Assembly: GCA_947169235.1 (NCBI GenBank)
Contig: CAMVOY010000009.1
Span: 1 to 54,720, forward strand
Direction: 5' to 3'
Length of the DNA: 54,720 nucleotides
From: an uncultured Lachnospiraceae bacterium
GTDB lineage: Bacteria > Bacillota > Clostridia > Lachnospirales > Lachnospiraceae
Positions 17,873-26,618 of this stretch are shown one piece after another (positions within the stretch are counted from its first letter, which is position 1; each line of letters begins with the position of its first letter). A model generated the notes under the pieces. It worked only from the letters and a program-made list of their open reading frames with translations, did not search any database and had not been told where the DNA came from. The position numbers were made by a program, and so were the translations under genes.

Positions 17873-19999
17873 TTATCGAATAGTGATACTTCCCATCGAA
17901 GCATCCACCTTAAAGTATCTTTCCTCACCCTCACTGTCTTTAGCTGAACGCTTGATCTCATCGCCATCCTTCTCATCCATAAATACGATATTACCAAGGC
18001 TCACATCCAGATCAAGGTCGTACTTGTCGGCAATCTGGTCTTTCGGCTGTGGCAGCTCATAATCAAAACTCCCGAGCGAAAGATCAGCATCTACCTTATA
18101 AAGATCTGATGTCTTGATCTTTGCCGCACCTGCAGATAAGTCAAAATCAGCTTTTCCGTCACACTTAACGCCCTCTAACTCGAGGTCTCCCGCTGACAGA
18201 TCCACATCCATCTGATGTGCAGTCATATACCTGATCATAAGCTTCCCGGCAGACAGATCAGCATCGAACTTATCAGCCTGTATCGCATTTACATCTCCCG
18301 AGCCCTGAACCTTAACATCTCCCATCGACAGATCGAGATTATATGACATCACCGCATCCTTCGGTACTTTCAGATTGACCTTTCCGGAACCTGCCTTCCA
18401 TCCAAACCAACTGAAACTCGATTCCTCGCCGATACTGAGTTCGGAACCTTTTTGCTCGACTACCGGCTTCTCACCGAAATCACCGTTCATCTCAACAGTG
18501 ATCTGATCCTGATCACTTACCTCGATCACAAGCTCCGAAGCACTTAAGTTAACATTGATCCTGTCAATACCTGTAGCGCCAAATGTCTTTTTGTCATCAA
18601 CCACTACTGTCTTGCCACCGAACATCCTTCCGCAACCTCTGAATCCGGTGATCACAGGCAAACCTCTGAAGATATTAAGCGAAGTATTCACTGTCAAAAA
18701 TGCCAGGATGATTATCAATATCAGCAGCCATGTAGGCATTCCCTTTTTCTGCTTGAATGTCCAATCCTTAACCCCGGGCTGAGCTGCTCCACTCTGATCA
18801 CCAAAGCCAGCCTGACTGCCTGCACCCGTATCACTACCGGGAGTACCGTAAACTTCTCCGGAATAAGTTGAAAAGTCTGTCTCTTTTGCTCTTTTTATAC
18901 CCTTTTCAACTTCCCTGAAACGGTTGCTGACGCTCGAGGAATACACGAGAAGTCCAACACCTATCGCCGAGAACAGAAGTACCGAATCATCCACTATCTC
19001 ACCGATAAATCCCGGGAGCACATCACCCACACCGGATGCGGCCGGACCCAGGATGATTATGATTATACCCAAAACTATAAATGCTGTTCTTTTTCCGACC
19101 CACTCATCACTGGCCATCTGGATCTCCATGGCAGCACCGCCGTTCAGCGAGATCGCATCCTTATTCACCTCACCGAATCTCTTGGTCTGACCTGCCGCTA
19201 CTATGAAAAATGCCACGGCACCGGCTATACATGCAAAGAACATGGAATTGCTGATCGCATCGACCACAACGTGCGGAGCCCCGATACCAAGGACTGTTTC
19301 CAGAACGCTGTTGATGAATGGTGCCAGTATGCACAACGCCACAGCCATAGCCACACATCTCGCATGTTTTTTGGTATATTTCAAATATTTTTCAACATCC
19401 TCAAGCGTCCAGTTAAGCCATCTGCGCGGACGCTTTTTGTTATTGTTGCCATAATTATTCTGATAATTGTTCTGATTCGCTCCATAATTCGGCTGACCTG
19501 CACCGCCATCTTGTGCTCCACCTGTAAATCCCGCACCGGCACCCGCGGTTGCAGCTGCACCAACTGCTCCTGCAGCCATACCTGCCGCCGTAGCTGCGCC
19601 TGCTGCAAATCCTGCACCGGATGTATCCTCCGTAGTATCAGCGCCTACAGAAGCATCCGCTCCTGTTGCATCAGTTCCAAATGAAGCATCAGAAGTTCCC
19701 TCAACGTCTGCCTCCTCACCGGTACTCTTGGTATCCTCTGCCTGTGTTTTCTCTGACTCCTGCATAGCAGGCGCATCCTTTACCGCATCAGCGATACCCA
19801 GCTCATCAGCGATCTCCTGGAAGTTCCCAAACTCGGAAATAACGATACCCACAGCCTCGTTTTCATTTTTGCCATCGGAAATGAGCGTTTCGTATTTATC
19901 CTCCATCATCTGGAGCAGCTCCGCTTTCGCTCTCAAGACATCTGTTGTCTCATCCACTCCGCGAAACATATTATCAAGAAACTCTTTAAGTGCCTCCAT
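17873..19999 (-). CDS. HAAS-domain membrane protein with DUF4097 adhesin-like repeats
   Basis: 708 residues. Residues 1-70 form the helical HAAS/DUF1700-type domain that accompanies PadR regulators (KYETLISDGKNENEA, VISEFGNF). Residues ~75-195 are Ala/Gly/Asn/Gln-rich. Then come about five membrane helices (for example CVAMAVALCILAPFI, TAFIVLGIIIIILG, WLLILIIILAFLTVNTSL). The C-terminal ~230 residues are DUF4097, a right-handed beta-helix with repeated xADLSAGx strands (VNLSASEL, LDLSMGDV, ADLSAGKL, VDLSAGDL, FDLSAGAA), expected outside the cell. It follows padR by 104 nt and is presumably under its control. A role in envelope stress sensing is inference from this widespread pairing. Confidence 0.85.
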   Translation of the reverse strand: MEALKEFLDNMFRGVDETTDVLRAKAELLQMMEDKYETLISDGKNENEAVGIVISEFGNFQEIADELGIADAVKDAPAMQESEKTQAEDTKSTGEEADVEGTSDASFGTDATGADASVGADTTEDTSGAGFAAGAATAAGMAAGAVGAAATAGAGAGFTGGAQDGGAGQPNYGANQNNYQNNYGNNNKKRPRRWLNWTLEDVEKYLKYTKKHARCVAMAVALCILAPFINSVLETVLGIGAPHVVVDAISNSMFFACIAGAVAFFIVAAGQTKRFGEVNKDAISLNGGAAMEIQMASDEWVGKRTAFIVLGIIIIILGPAASGVGDVLPGFIGEIVDDSVLLFSAIGVGLLVYSSSVSNRFREVEKGIKRAKETDFSTYSGEVYGTPGSDTGAGSQAGFGDQSGAAQPGVKDWTFKQKKGMPTWLLILIIILAFLTVNTSLNIFRGLPVITGFRGCGRMFGGKTVVVDDKKTFGATGIDRINVNLSASELVIEVSDQDQITVEMNGDFGEKPVVEQKGSELSIGEESSFSWFGWKAGSGKVNLKVPKDAVMSYNLDLSMGDVKVQGSGDVNAIQADKFDADLSAGKLMIRYMTAHQMDVDLSAGDLELEGVKCDGKADFDLSAGAAKIKTSDLYKVDADLSLGSFDYELPQPKDQIADKYDLDLDVSLGNIVFMDEKDGDEIKRSAKDSEGEERYFKVDASMGSITIR

Positions 20000-20103
20000 C
20001 AGTACACCTCCGTTTTTTTCTTTCCTGTTCTTTTTCCTATCCTTTATTCATCGATATGTTATTTCAGAAAAACATCAACTTTTATATTGTAGCATATTTC
20101 TTC

Positions 20104-20427
20104 TCAGGTTACAACAAACCTGTCTATAACATCCTTCGTCAGTGCCCACTCTTCACACTTGTCCTTGAAATGCTCCTTACCCTTGTCTGTGATCTTGTAG
20201 TAGGTACGGTTCTTTCCGTTCTCACCTACCTGCGAAAAAGACTCGATGTAATCGTTCTTCTCCATCCTGGTGAATGCCGAATACAGCGTCGTCTCCTTGA
20301 TCACATATTTCTCATCCGATATTTCCTTGATCCGTCTGGAGATCTCATACCCATACGAAGGCTCCTCGCGAAGCAAAAATAGTATGATTGTATCATTATA
20401 CCCGCGGATCACATCACTACTGATCAT
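20104..20427 (-). CDS. PadR-family transcriptional regulator
   Basis: A 107-residue winged-helix repressor of the PadR/VirR type. MISSDVIRGYNDTIILFLL leads into the PSYGYEISRRI helix, and KETTLYSAFTRMEKNDYI is the recognition helix and wing. The start at 20427 has AGGAGG 7 nt upstream, better than the GTG two codons earlier. It heads a two-gene operon with the HAAS-DUF4097 protein. Its promoter overlaps three copies of ATACTACG, the likely self-operator. Confidence 0.9.
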   Translation of the reverse strand: MISSDVIRGYNDTIILFLLREEPSYGYEISRRIKEISDEKYVIKETTLYSAFTRMEKNDYIESFSQVGENGKNRTYYKITDKGKEHFKDKCEEWALTKDVIDRFVVT

Positions 20428-20502
20428 ACGCACACCTCCTAATTATTCTCTCAAGGTTATCATACCACGACCATCATATCACGCCTGACGTATCACGTCT
20501 GT

Positions 20503-20548
20503 CGTAGTATGTTAAACGTAGTATAACACCTGTCGTAGTATCTGTCAA
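20503..20548 (-). promoter_or_regulatory. padR promoter with three operator-like repeats
   Basis: Near-perfect promoter on the minus strand: TTGACA (20543-20548), 17 nt, TATACT (20520-20525). Three copies of CGTAGTAT (plus strand) begin at 20503, 20517 and 20534. Two of them overlap the promoter core. A TATCACG-type repeat lies just downstream. This is the layout of an autorepressed PadR operon. Confidence 0.8.
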
Positions 20549-20670
20549 CCCCTTTTTTCAAAAAAAAATGAAGCCCGGCGTCCGCTATCGCTTCCGCCGA
20601 CCCTCGTAGGTTCAGGCTTATGGAACTGTTTTCATCTTAGTAATCCTTGATCTGCATGGTAGCAGGTGTC

Positions 20671-20963
20671 GTTCCTACTAAACCTCTTTTCTTCTCAATT
20701 TAGTCGGAACGTCAAAGCCCTCCACTCAAACATAGGAGTCCCGGAAACAAACCCCACTCCGACCAAATGACCTAAATCATGAAAAAAGTCGGAATCCTAT
20801 TCCATAATTCATGTACAACCAGTCAAGCCGACAAGAATTCTTCCGACTTTTTGAACAAAAACTGTAATTTAGTCGGAGTCACCTCTGCTTCCGCTCCTTT
20901 TCAAATCTCAGCCATACAAAAAAATTCCGACCAAACCGCCCAAAAAGACGATTTGATCGGAAC
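20671..20963. repeat. Array of four 40-nt dyads at 84-nt spacing
   Basis: The padR-rnfB gap (20549-21090) has no gene. It holds four 40-nt units at 20671, 20756, 20840 and 20924. Each has a left arm like RTTCCGACYAAA and a right arm like TTTAGTCGGAAY around a variable 16-nt centre. Unit 1 arms match 11 of 12 as a dyad (GTTCCTACTAAA, TTTAGTCGGAAC). The 44-45-nt stretches between units are unrelated. A degenerate fifth unit may end at 20626. They could be protein-binding dyads on one DNA face (84 nt is eight helical turns) or RNA hairpins. Confidence 0.75.
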
Positions 20964-21090
20964 TCACTCTGTTTCCACCGATAATGAAAACCTCGTGTAC
21001 TTATTTGTTGCCATATAAACAACTAATTAGGATTCATCTTCTATTTGCCGAAACAAGCCGAGCAGATAGAATAAAATTTGCCAAATAAAG

Positions 21091-21130
21091 ATCATCCTCG
21101 TGGAAACATTTCCGTTTCCACGAGGATGAT
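21091..21130 (-). terminator. Terminator of the rnf operon
   Basis: A perfect 17-bp stem (21091-21107 with 21114-21130, loop ATTTCC), 31 nt past the rnfB stop, followed on the minus strand by CTTTATTT. The long perfect stem makes termination or 3'-end protection likely. Confidence 0.75.
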
Positions 21131-21161
21131 ACTTTATAAGCAATTATACTATTTCTCGGCC

Positions 21162-22016
21162 TTACGCCTCTTTCTTGACCGGCGCCTCCTTCGGCTTTCC
21201 GGTCGCAACATCAATAATTACATGCTTCGGACACTTCATAGAACACAATCCGCATCCGCGGCACTTCTCCGGATCGATGTGCGCAATATTGTTCTCCACA
21301 TGAACCGCATCGAAATTACAACTCTTCTCGCAGATACCGCAACCGATACATCCGGCCTCACACACGGCCATGACATCCTTGCCCTTGTCAGTGGACGAGC
21401 ACTGAACCATGTAGAACGTCTTGCCCTGAGTAGGACCATACGGGATAAGCTCGATGATATGCTTCGGACATGCATCTACACACTGACCGCATGCCACGCA
21501 CTTCTCGCGATCGACAAGTGCGATACCCTGATCAGTCACATGGATCGCATCAAACTGACATACGGTAGTACATGATCCGAGACCAAGACATCCCGATGCA
21601 CAAGCCTTGCCACCCGCACCCGGGATCGCTGCAGCCGCACGACAGTCCTCGATGCCGACATACTGATACTTATCCTTTGCCTTCTCACACGTGCCCGCGC
21701 ACTTAACGAAAGCAACCTTCTTCACTGTAGCGCCCGCATCGACACCCATGATCTTTCCGATCTCGGCTGCCACCGGAGCACCACCGACAGGACATCCGTT
21801 AACCGGAGCTGTCCCTGCAACGATCGCGTCTGCCAGGCCGTCACAACCCGGGTAGCCGCAACCACCACAGTTGTTACCGGGCAGGCACTCACGCACCTTA
21901 ACCACTCTCTCATCAACCTCGACAGCAAACACCTTTCCGGCTACTCCGAGGAGTATACCGATAAGGATACCCAGCACCGCCAGCAGAATGATGGAGAAGA
22001 TAATAATTGTAGTCAT
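21162..22016 (-). CDS. rnfB: Rnf complex subunit RnfB (multi-cluster ferredoxin)
   Basis: RnfB is the electron entry point of the Rnf ferredoxin:NAD+ oxidoreductase. 284 residues. One N-terminal membrane helix (about 3-25). Then the CLPGNNCGGCGYPGC cluster motif (about 44-58), a CASGCLGLGSCTTVC motif, and three ferredoxin motifs: CVACGQCVDACP, CIGCGICEKSCN and CRGCGLCSMKCP. It is the last gene of rnfCDGEAB. AGGAGG lies upstream of the start. Confidence 0.95.
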   Translation of the reverse strand: MTTIIIFSIILLAVLGILIGILLGVAGKVFAVEVDERVVKVRECLPGNNCGGCGYPGCDGLADAIVAGTAPVNGCPVGGAPVAAEIGKIMGVDAGATVKKVAFVKCAGTCEKAKDKYQYVGIEDCRAAAAIPGAGGKACASGCLGLGSCTTVCQFDAIHVTDQGIALVDREKCVACGQCVDACPKHIIELIPYGPTQGKTFYMVQCSSTDKGKDVMAVCEAGCIGCGICEKSCNFDAVHVENNIAHIDPEKCRGCGLCSMKCPKHVIIDVATGKPKEAPVKKEA

Positions 22017-22044
22017 ATCAATAACCTCCTATATAATCCGATCA

Positions 22045-22620
22045 TCAGAAGCTGACGCCGCCAAATCCACAGAAAGCGATAGCCATCAATCCTGCCGTAA
22101 TAAGCACGATCGGCGTACCCTTCATGGCTGACGGGATATTGCTGTTTTCAAGTTTCTCTCTGATACCTGCCATCAGACATATCGCCAGGAAAAATCCCAC
22201 GGCAGCACCGAATCCGCGTATGGTAGCCTCGAGGATATTGTCTCCGTTCTGAACCGAAAGGAGCGCCACACCGAGAACCGCGCAGTTCGTAGTGATCAGC
22301 GGCAGATACACACCGAGTGCCTGATACAGGCCCTTCATGGCCTTTTTCATGAACATCTCGACAAACTGTACCAGCGCTGCGATCACGAGAATAAATACGA
22401 TAGTATTTAAGTACTCAAGCTGATTCGGCAGCAACAGCAGGTTGTAAAGTGTACTGGTTATAAGTGAAGCGATGGTGATGACGAAAATAACCGCACCACC
22501 CATGCCGGCAGCTGTCTGAACCTTTTTGGAAACTCCGAGGAACGGACAGATTCCCAAAAACTGGCTCAACACGAAGTTGTTGACGAGCGCTGCCGTAAAC
22601 AGAATAGTAAATAACGTCAT
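22045..22620 (-). CDS. rnfA: Rnf complex subunit RnfA
   Basis: Integral membrane subunit, 191 residues and about six helices. It forms, with RnfE, the pseudo-symmetric core that carries a [2Fe-2S] cluster in the membrane and helps move the ion. Family sequence: NNFVLSQFLGICPFLGVSK (cluster Cys) and TTNCAVLGVAL (second Cys). Its ATG overlaps the rnfE stop (ATGA), so the two are translationally coupled. Confidence 0.95.
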   Translation of the reverse strand: MTLFTILFTAALVNNFVLSQFLGICPFLGVSKKVQTAAGMGGAVIFVITIASLITSTLYNLLLLPNQLEYLNTIVFILVIAALVQFVEMFMKKAMKGLYQALGVYLPLITTNCAVLGVALLSVQNGDNILEATIRGFGAAVGFFLAICLMAGIREKLENSNIPSAMKGTPIVLITAGLMAIAFCGFGGVSF

Positions 22621-23360
22621 GCCTCATCACCTCCATTCTCGGATTCAGCTGCTTTTTCCTCAACAGTCGAAAGCATCTGATCATCCATGGTAGCCGCCTT
22701 ATTATCCATCGGATCGTCGGAAATCTCCGGCATATCCGGATGCTTCTTATCGTTGTCAGGCTTGTTTGTAGCCGACGGCAGCAGGAAGCGATTCTGCACT
22801 GCGGTCAGGCCTGCGAGTACGAAAAATGCTCCGGGCGCCATAACAAAGATCGCGATGTGCGCTACGGAAGGGATGATCTCGTAACCGAATACCGCACCTG
22901 AGCCAAGTAACTCTCTCACGATACCGATACAGGTAAGACCGACCGTAAATCCAAGTCCCATACCCAATCCATCAAAGCATGATGCCATGATCGGGTTTTT
23001 CGATGCATAACTCTCCGCACGACCGAGGATGATACAGTTAACCACGATCAACGGGATATACACGCCCAGCGCCGCATCGAGGAAAGGCACAAAGGCCTTT
23101 AACAATAGCTGGACGATCGTTACAAACGACGCAACCACGACGATGAACGCCGGGATACGTACCTTATCGGGAATGATCTTTCTGAGAGCCGAGATCAACA
23201 TGTTACTGAGCACGAGCACAACCGTGGTAGAAAGCCCCATGCCGACACCGTTGATAGCTGATGACGTAACAGCCAATGTCGGACACATACCGAGCATAAG
23301 CACGAACGTCGGATTCTCTCTGACGAGACCATTACTCATTCTTTCGCCAAATACACTCAT
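22617..23360 (-). CDS. rnfE: Rnf complex subunit RnfE
   Basis: The membrane partner of RnfA, 247 residues. VLMLGMCPTLAVTSSAINGV and IVVNCIILGRAESYASKNP carry the cluster cysteines. A polar, Asp/Met-rich tail of about 45 residues follows the last helix. I start at the ATG at 23360, which overlaps the rnfG stop (TGATG) and has AAGGGGGG 7 nt upstream, rather than the GTG one codon earlier. Confidence 0.94.
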   Translation of the reverse strand: MSVFGERMSNGLVRENPTFVLMLGMCPTLAVTSSAINGVGMGLSTTVVLVLSNMLISALRKIIPDKVRIPAFIVVVASFVTIVQLLLKAFVPFLDAALGVYIPLIVVNCIILGRAESYASKNPIMASCFDGLGMGLGFTVGLTCIGIVRELLGSGAVFGYEIIPSVAHIAIFVMAPGAFFVLAGLTAVQNRFLLPSATNKPDNDKKHPDMPEISDDPMDNKAATMDDQMLSTVEEKAAESENGGDEA

Positions 23361-24007
23361 CACGCAGCCCCCCTTCCTGCAGCATCACAGAACAGGACGC
23401 CCTTGACTGCATTGGTCACCGCACGGGATGTCACGGTAGCGCCTGAGAGCGCCTGTACCTGTGAGTCCGTAGCAGCTTCTTTGTTGTACATATTCTGGGA
23501 AGGATCAGACGGAAGAACCTTTCCGGCAAAGCCTGCCTGCCAGTCCTCGTTCACACAGTTGGCTCCGAGTCCGGCCGTCTCTGACTGAGCCGTGATGGAG
23601 ATCCCTGTGACCTTTCCCTCTGCATCTACACCAAGCGCGAAGCTTACTGCTCCGCCGTAACCTTTTTTGGCATCAACGAGGTAAACGTTTCCGCCGTTAG
23701 ATGTCGGGTGAACTTCCTTCACCTCAACCCATGTAGCGAGCGTCTCGCCCTCTGCCACCTCGGCATTTGCGAGATTGTGCTTTGAAAGATAATCCGCTGC
23801 CGCATCAACCTTGGCAGTATCGTTATCCTGCACACTGTCGCCTGATGCAACAACCTTTTCGCATGCCTCGTTATTTGTCTTTGCCTGTGCCTGGTCGATA
23901 GGATCCTTTGTGATCGCATATACACCCGCAAGCACTGCGCCAAGTACCAATGTAATTAAGCAAAGGATGATGGCGTCTTTGATCATAGTATCTTTTTTCT
24001 TTTCCAT
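23360..24007 (-). CDS. rnfG: Rnf complex subunit RnfG (covalent FMN)
   Basis: RnfG has one membrane helix (about 8-28, IILCLITLVLGAVLAGVYAI) and an extracytoplasmic FMN-binding domain. The flavinylation motif SGATVTS (about residue 193) should carry FMN on Thr, attached by the ApbE transferase, which is not in this window. GYGGAVSFALGVD is the family core. 215 residues. The start at 24007 has AGGAGG 9 nt upstream; the longer frame starts inside rnfD. Confidence 0.94.
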   Translation of the reverse strand: MEKKKDTMIKDAIILCLITLVLGAVLAGVYAITKDPIDQAQAKTNNEACEKVVASGDSVQDNDTAKVDAAADYLSKHNLANAEVAEGETLATWVEVKEVHPTSNGGNVYLVDAKKGYGGAVSFALGVDAEGKVTGISITAQSETAGLGANCVNEDWQAGFAGKVLPSDPSQNMYNKEAATDSQVQALSGATVTSRAVTNAVKGVLFCDAAGRGAA

Positions 24008-24008
24008 G

Positions 24009-25028
24009 TCACGCCGCCTCCTTTTTCTTTTTCTCATGCTCCTTACCGAAAGGCTTCGGTATGGAGAAGCGCTCGATCAGGGGCACACAACAGTTTCCGA
24101 TGATGATCGCGAAGGAAACACCCTCTGCGCTCTCTCCGAAAAATCTGAACAACGCCGTAAGCAAACCGAGCAGTATCGCATATATGACCTGACCTTTTTT
24201 CGTTATCGGACTGGTCACATAGTCGGTAGCCATGAACCATGCACCTAGCATCAGACCGCCACCGCAAAGCTCGTAAAGGATCGGATACGGAGCTCCGCCG
24301 ACTGCGAGCTGATAGATCAGATCGATCACAGCAAATGTTCCGATGTAGATCACAGGGATCTGCCATGTGATAACTCGACGGATGAGAAGGTAAGCCGCAC
24401 CGAGTAAAAGTGCCGCACATGATGTCTCACCAATGGTACCCGTCGTTGTACCTAAGAACATATCCATGAGATTCGGAAGTCCGCCGATCGTAGCTCCCTG
24501 CTTTACCTGCATAAGAGGAGTTGCTGCCGATGTCGCATCAACTGCGATTCCGTACATCCAATCAGCGCCCTCTTTGATAGTGAAGCTTGTCATCGCACTC
24601 GAGAAAGAGAGTACCATGAAGCACCTACCTGCGAGTGCAGGGTTCATGAAGTTCTGTCCGAGTCCTCCGAAAATCTGTTTACCAACAATGATCGCAAAAA
24701 CACCGCCGACCACGCACATCCAAAGAGGAATGGTGTTCGGAAGGTTCATCGCGAGCAAAAGTCCTGTAAGTAACGCAGAAAAATCTCCCGTAGTTACAGG
24801 CTGTTTCATACATTTCTGCCAGATCCACTCAGCCACGATACATGTAACGCATGTGGTCAGGATCACAAGTACCGCACTCAGACGGAAGTTATAAATACCA
24901 ACCGCCGTTGCCGGAAGTAATGCGATCACCACATCCCTCATGATTGACTTCGTTGATGATCGGTCTCTCACGTGCGGAGAGGAGGATACGCTTAATAATT
25001 TCTTTTCCTGTTTTTCTTCCATGATCAT
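24009..25028 (-). CDS. rnfD: Rnf complex subunit RnfD
   Basis: Multi-spanning subunit (NqrB/RnfD family), about 339 residues. It binds FMN on Thr in ATSAATPL (about residue 175) and contributes to the ion path. Family sequences: LPNTIPLWMCVVGGVFAII, FGGLGQNFMNPALAGRCF and FMATDYVTSPITKKGQ. The start overlaps the rnfC stop (GCATGA). A second ATG two codons on (25022) is equally possible; AGGAGG lies 4 and 10 nt before them. Confidence 0.94.
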   Translation of the reverse strand: MIMEEKQEKKLLSVSSSPHVRDRSSTKSIMRDVVIALLPATAVGIYNFRLSAVLVILTTCVTCIVAEWIWQKCMKQPVTTGDFSALLTGLLLAMNLPNTIPLWMCVVGGVFAIIVGKQIFGGLGQNFMNPALAGRCFMVLSFSSAMTSFTIKEGADWMYGIAVDATSAATPLMQVKQGATIGGLPNLMDMFLGTTTGTIGETSCAALLLGAAYLLIRRVITWQIPVIYIGTFAVIDLIYQLAVGGAPYPILYELCGGGLMLGAWFMATDYVTSPITKKGQVIYAILLGLLTALFRFFGESAEGVSFAIIIGNCCVPLIERFSIPKPFGKEHEKKKKEAA

Positions 25029-26413
25029 GCGCCCTCCTTTCCTTTATTTGCTTCTTCCTCTGCCTTTTTCTTTGCAGCCGCCTCAGCTTGGGCTTTACGA
25101 TTCTTTGCCATCACAGCCTGTCTGCACTGCTTGAAGGTCTGAGTAAGTCTGCGCTTAGCCGGACATACAAACGTACATGTACCGCACTCGTAGCACTCCA
25201 TACCATTCAAGGCTTCAAATGCTTCGAGATCGTTTCTCTCGCCTGCCTGCGCCATCATCTGCGGCACGAGGTGGCACGGACATACGCTTGCGCAGCGTCC
25301 GCAACGGATACAGTTTGTCGGCTCATTTTTCAGAACCTCATCCTCAGAAAAAGCAAGGATGGATGAGCTCGTCTTCGTGATAGGTGTGTCGAGCGTGTAC
25401 ATCGCCATACCCATCATCGGTCCGCCTGAGATGAGCTTCGCAGCACCCTCCGGCTTGAGACCGCCTGCAGCATCCAACACCTCTGCGTGGCTCATACCGA
25501 AACGAACGAGATAGTTCTGCGGATCAGCCATAGCCTCACCTGTCAGTGTCATCACGCGCGTCATCGATGGAGTCTGCTTTACGACAGCATCGTAGATAGC
25601 CAACATCGTCTGTACGTTGTCCACGATACAGCCGACATCAGCCGGAAGCAGTTTCGCATGAAGTCTGCGTCCGGTCGTCACATAGATGATCTGACGCTCC
25701 GCTCCCTGCGGATATTTGGTCTTTAATCTTTTAACGGTGATATTGGGATCGCTCTCCGTAAGATAGGTGAGCTTTTCGATAGCTTCGGGCTTATTATCCT
25801 CGATCGCGATCACGCCCTTGGCATTTTTAAAAATGGAAAGCACGACTCTGAGTCCCTCGATGAGTTCCTCCGGTCGCTCCAGCATCAGACGATAGTCTGA
25901 AGTCAGATAAGGCTCGCACTCCGCGCCGTTGATGATGACATGATCGATCGCATCCTCATTCTTCGGTGTGACCTTTACGTTGGTCGGGAAGCCCGCGCCA
26001 CCCATGCCGACGATGCCGGCATCCTTGATGATCTGGCGGATCTCATCCTTTGACAGAGACTTATAATCTCTCTCTGTTCCGAGTCCGTCGATCGGTGTGT
26101 AGTTTTTGTCGTTCTCAATGACAACACAGGTTGCTTTCGCACCGGATGAAAGTGTCCTGGGCTCGATCGCTTTGACCTTGCCTGATACGGAACTAACGAT
26201 GTTCGCCGAGATAAATCCGCTCGCCTCGCCGATACGCTGTCCCATCTTCACTTCGTCTCCGACGCTCACCACCGGTGTCGCCGGCGCACCGATATGCTGA
26301 CTCATCGGAAAGACAAGCTCATCACCCGCTTCAAGCGTTTTGATGGGCTTGTTTTCGGAAAGAGCCTTACCCTCATAGGGGTGCGCACCTCCTCGAAAGG
26401 TTGACAGTCCCAC
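25025..26413 (-). CDS. rnfC: Rnf complex subunit RnfC (NADH site)
   Basis: The peripheral flavoprotein that binds NAD(H) and FMN. 462 residues. An N-terminal biotinyl-like domain (GGAHPYEGK, VSVGDEVKMGQRIGEASGFIS), the complex-I 51-kDa-like core (GMGGAGFPTNVKVTP, INGAECEPYLTSDYRLM), an SLBB part, then two [4Fe-4S] motifs CIRCGRCASVCP and CYECGTCTFVCP. A Lys/Ala-rich tail ends it. The start is GTG with AAGGAGG upstream. First gene of the operon. Confidence 0.96.
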   Translation of the reverse strand: MGLSTFRGGAHPYEGKALSENKPIKTLEAGDELVFPMSQHIGAPATPVVSVGDEVKMGQRIGEASGFISANIVSSVSGKVKAIEPRTLSSGAKATCVVIENDKNYTPIDGLGTERDYKSLSKDEIRQIIKDAGIVGMGGAGFPTNVKVTPKNEDAIDHVIINGAECEPYLTSDYRLMLERPEELIEGLRVVLSIFKNAKGVIAIEDNKPEAIEKLTYLTESDPNITVKRLKTKYPQGAERQIIYVTTGRRLHAKLLPADVGCIVDNVQTMLAIYDAVVKQTPSMTRVMTLTGEAMADPQNYLVRFGMSHAEVLDAAGGLKPEGAAKLISGGPMMGMAMYTLDTPITKTSSSILAFSEDEVLKNEPTNCIRCGRCASVCPCHLVPQMMAQAGERNDLEAFEALNGMECYECGTCTFVCPAKRRLTQTFKQCRQAVMAKNRKAQAEAAAKKKAEEEANKGKEGA

Positions 26414-26449
26414 GGTTGTTACCTCCTTGTTTTATATTTGGTAATCATA

Positions 26450-26479
26450 GTGAAAAATACGCCGAAATGCCTTTTTCAC
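26450..26479 (-). promoter_or_regulatory. Leader hairpin of the rnf operon
   Basis: GTGAAAAA (26450-26457) and TTTTTCAC (26472-26479) form a perfect 8-bp stem between the promoter and the rnfC ribosome site. A 12-nt direct repeat GAAAAATACGCC occurs here (26452) and at 26531 beside the -35 box, 79 nt apart, as if it were a regulator site. Confidence 0.5.
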
Positions 26480-26499
26480 CAAATACTCTCACGAACAGT

Positions 26500-26528
26500 A
26501 TTTTAACACAATTCAAGCAGACTTTCAA
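26500..26528 (-). promoter_or_regulatory. rnf operon promoter
   Basis: Minus strand TTGAAA (26523-26528), 17 nt, TAAAAT (26500-26505), giving a leader of about 80 nt to the rnfC start. Confidence 0.65.
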
Positions 26529-26618
26529 TAGAAAAATACGCCCGACCAACATTGACAAAACCATCAACAGTCCAGCGCATTTTTCGATTTAAAAACAAAA
26601 GTCACTCAGTCTGCAAGC

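Noticed and set aside
20671-20963. CRISPR array
   Set aside because: Spacing is regular, but only the outer 12 nt of each unit are conserved, the centres differ, and no cas gene is in the window.
20779-21018. Possible 79-residue protein (plus strand)
   Set aside because: No ribosome site and no family likeness; the frame runs through the dyad array.
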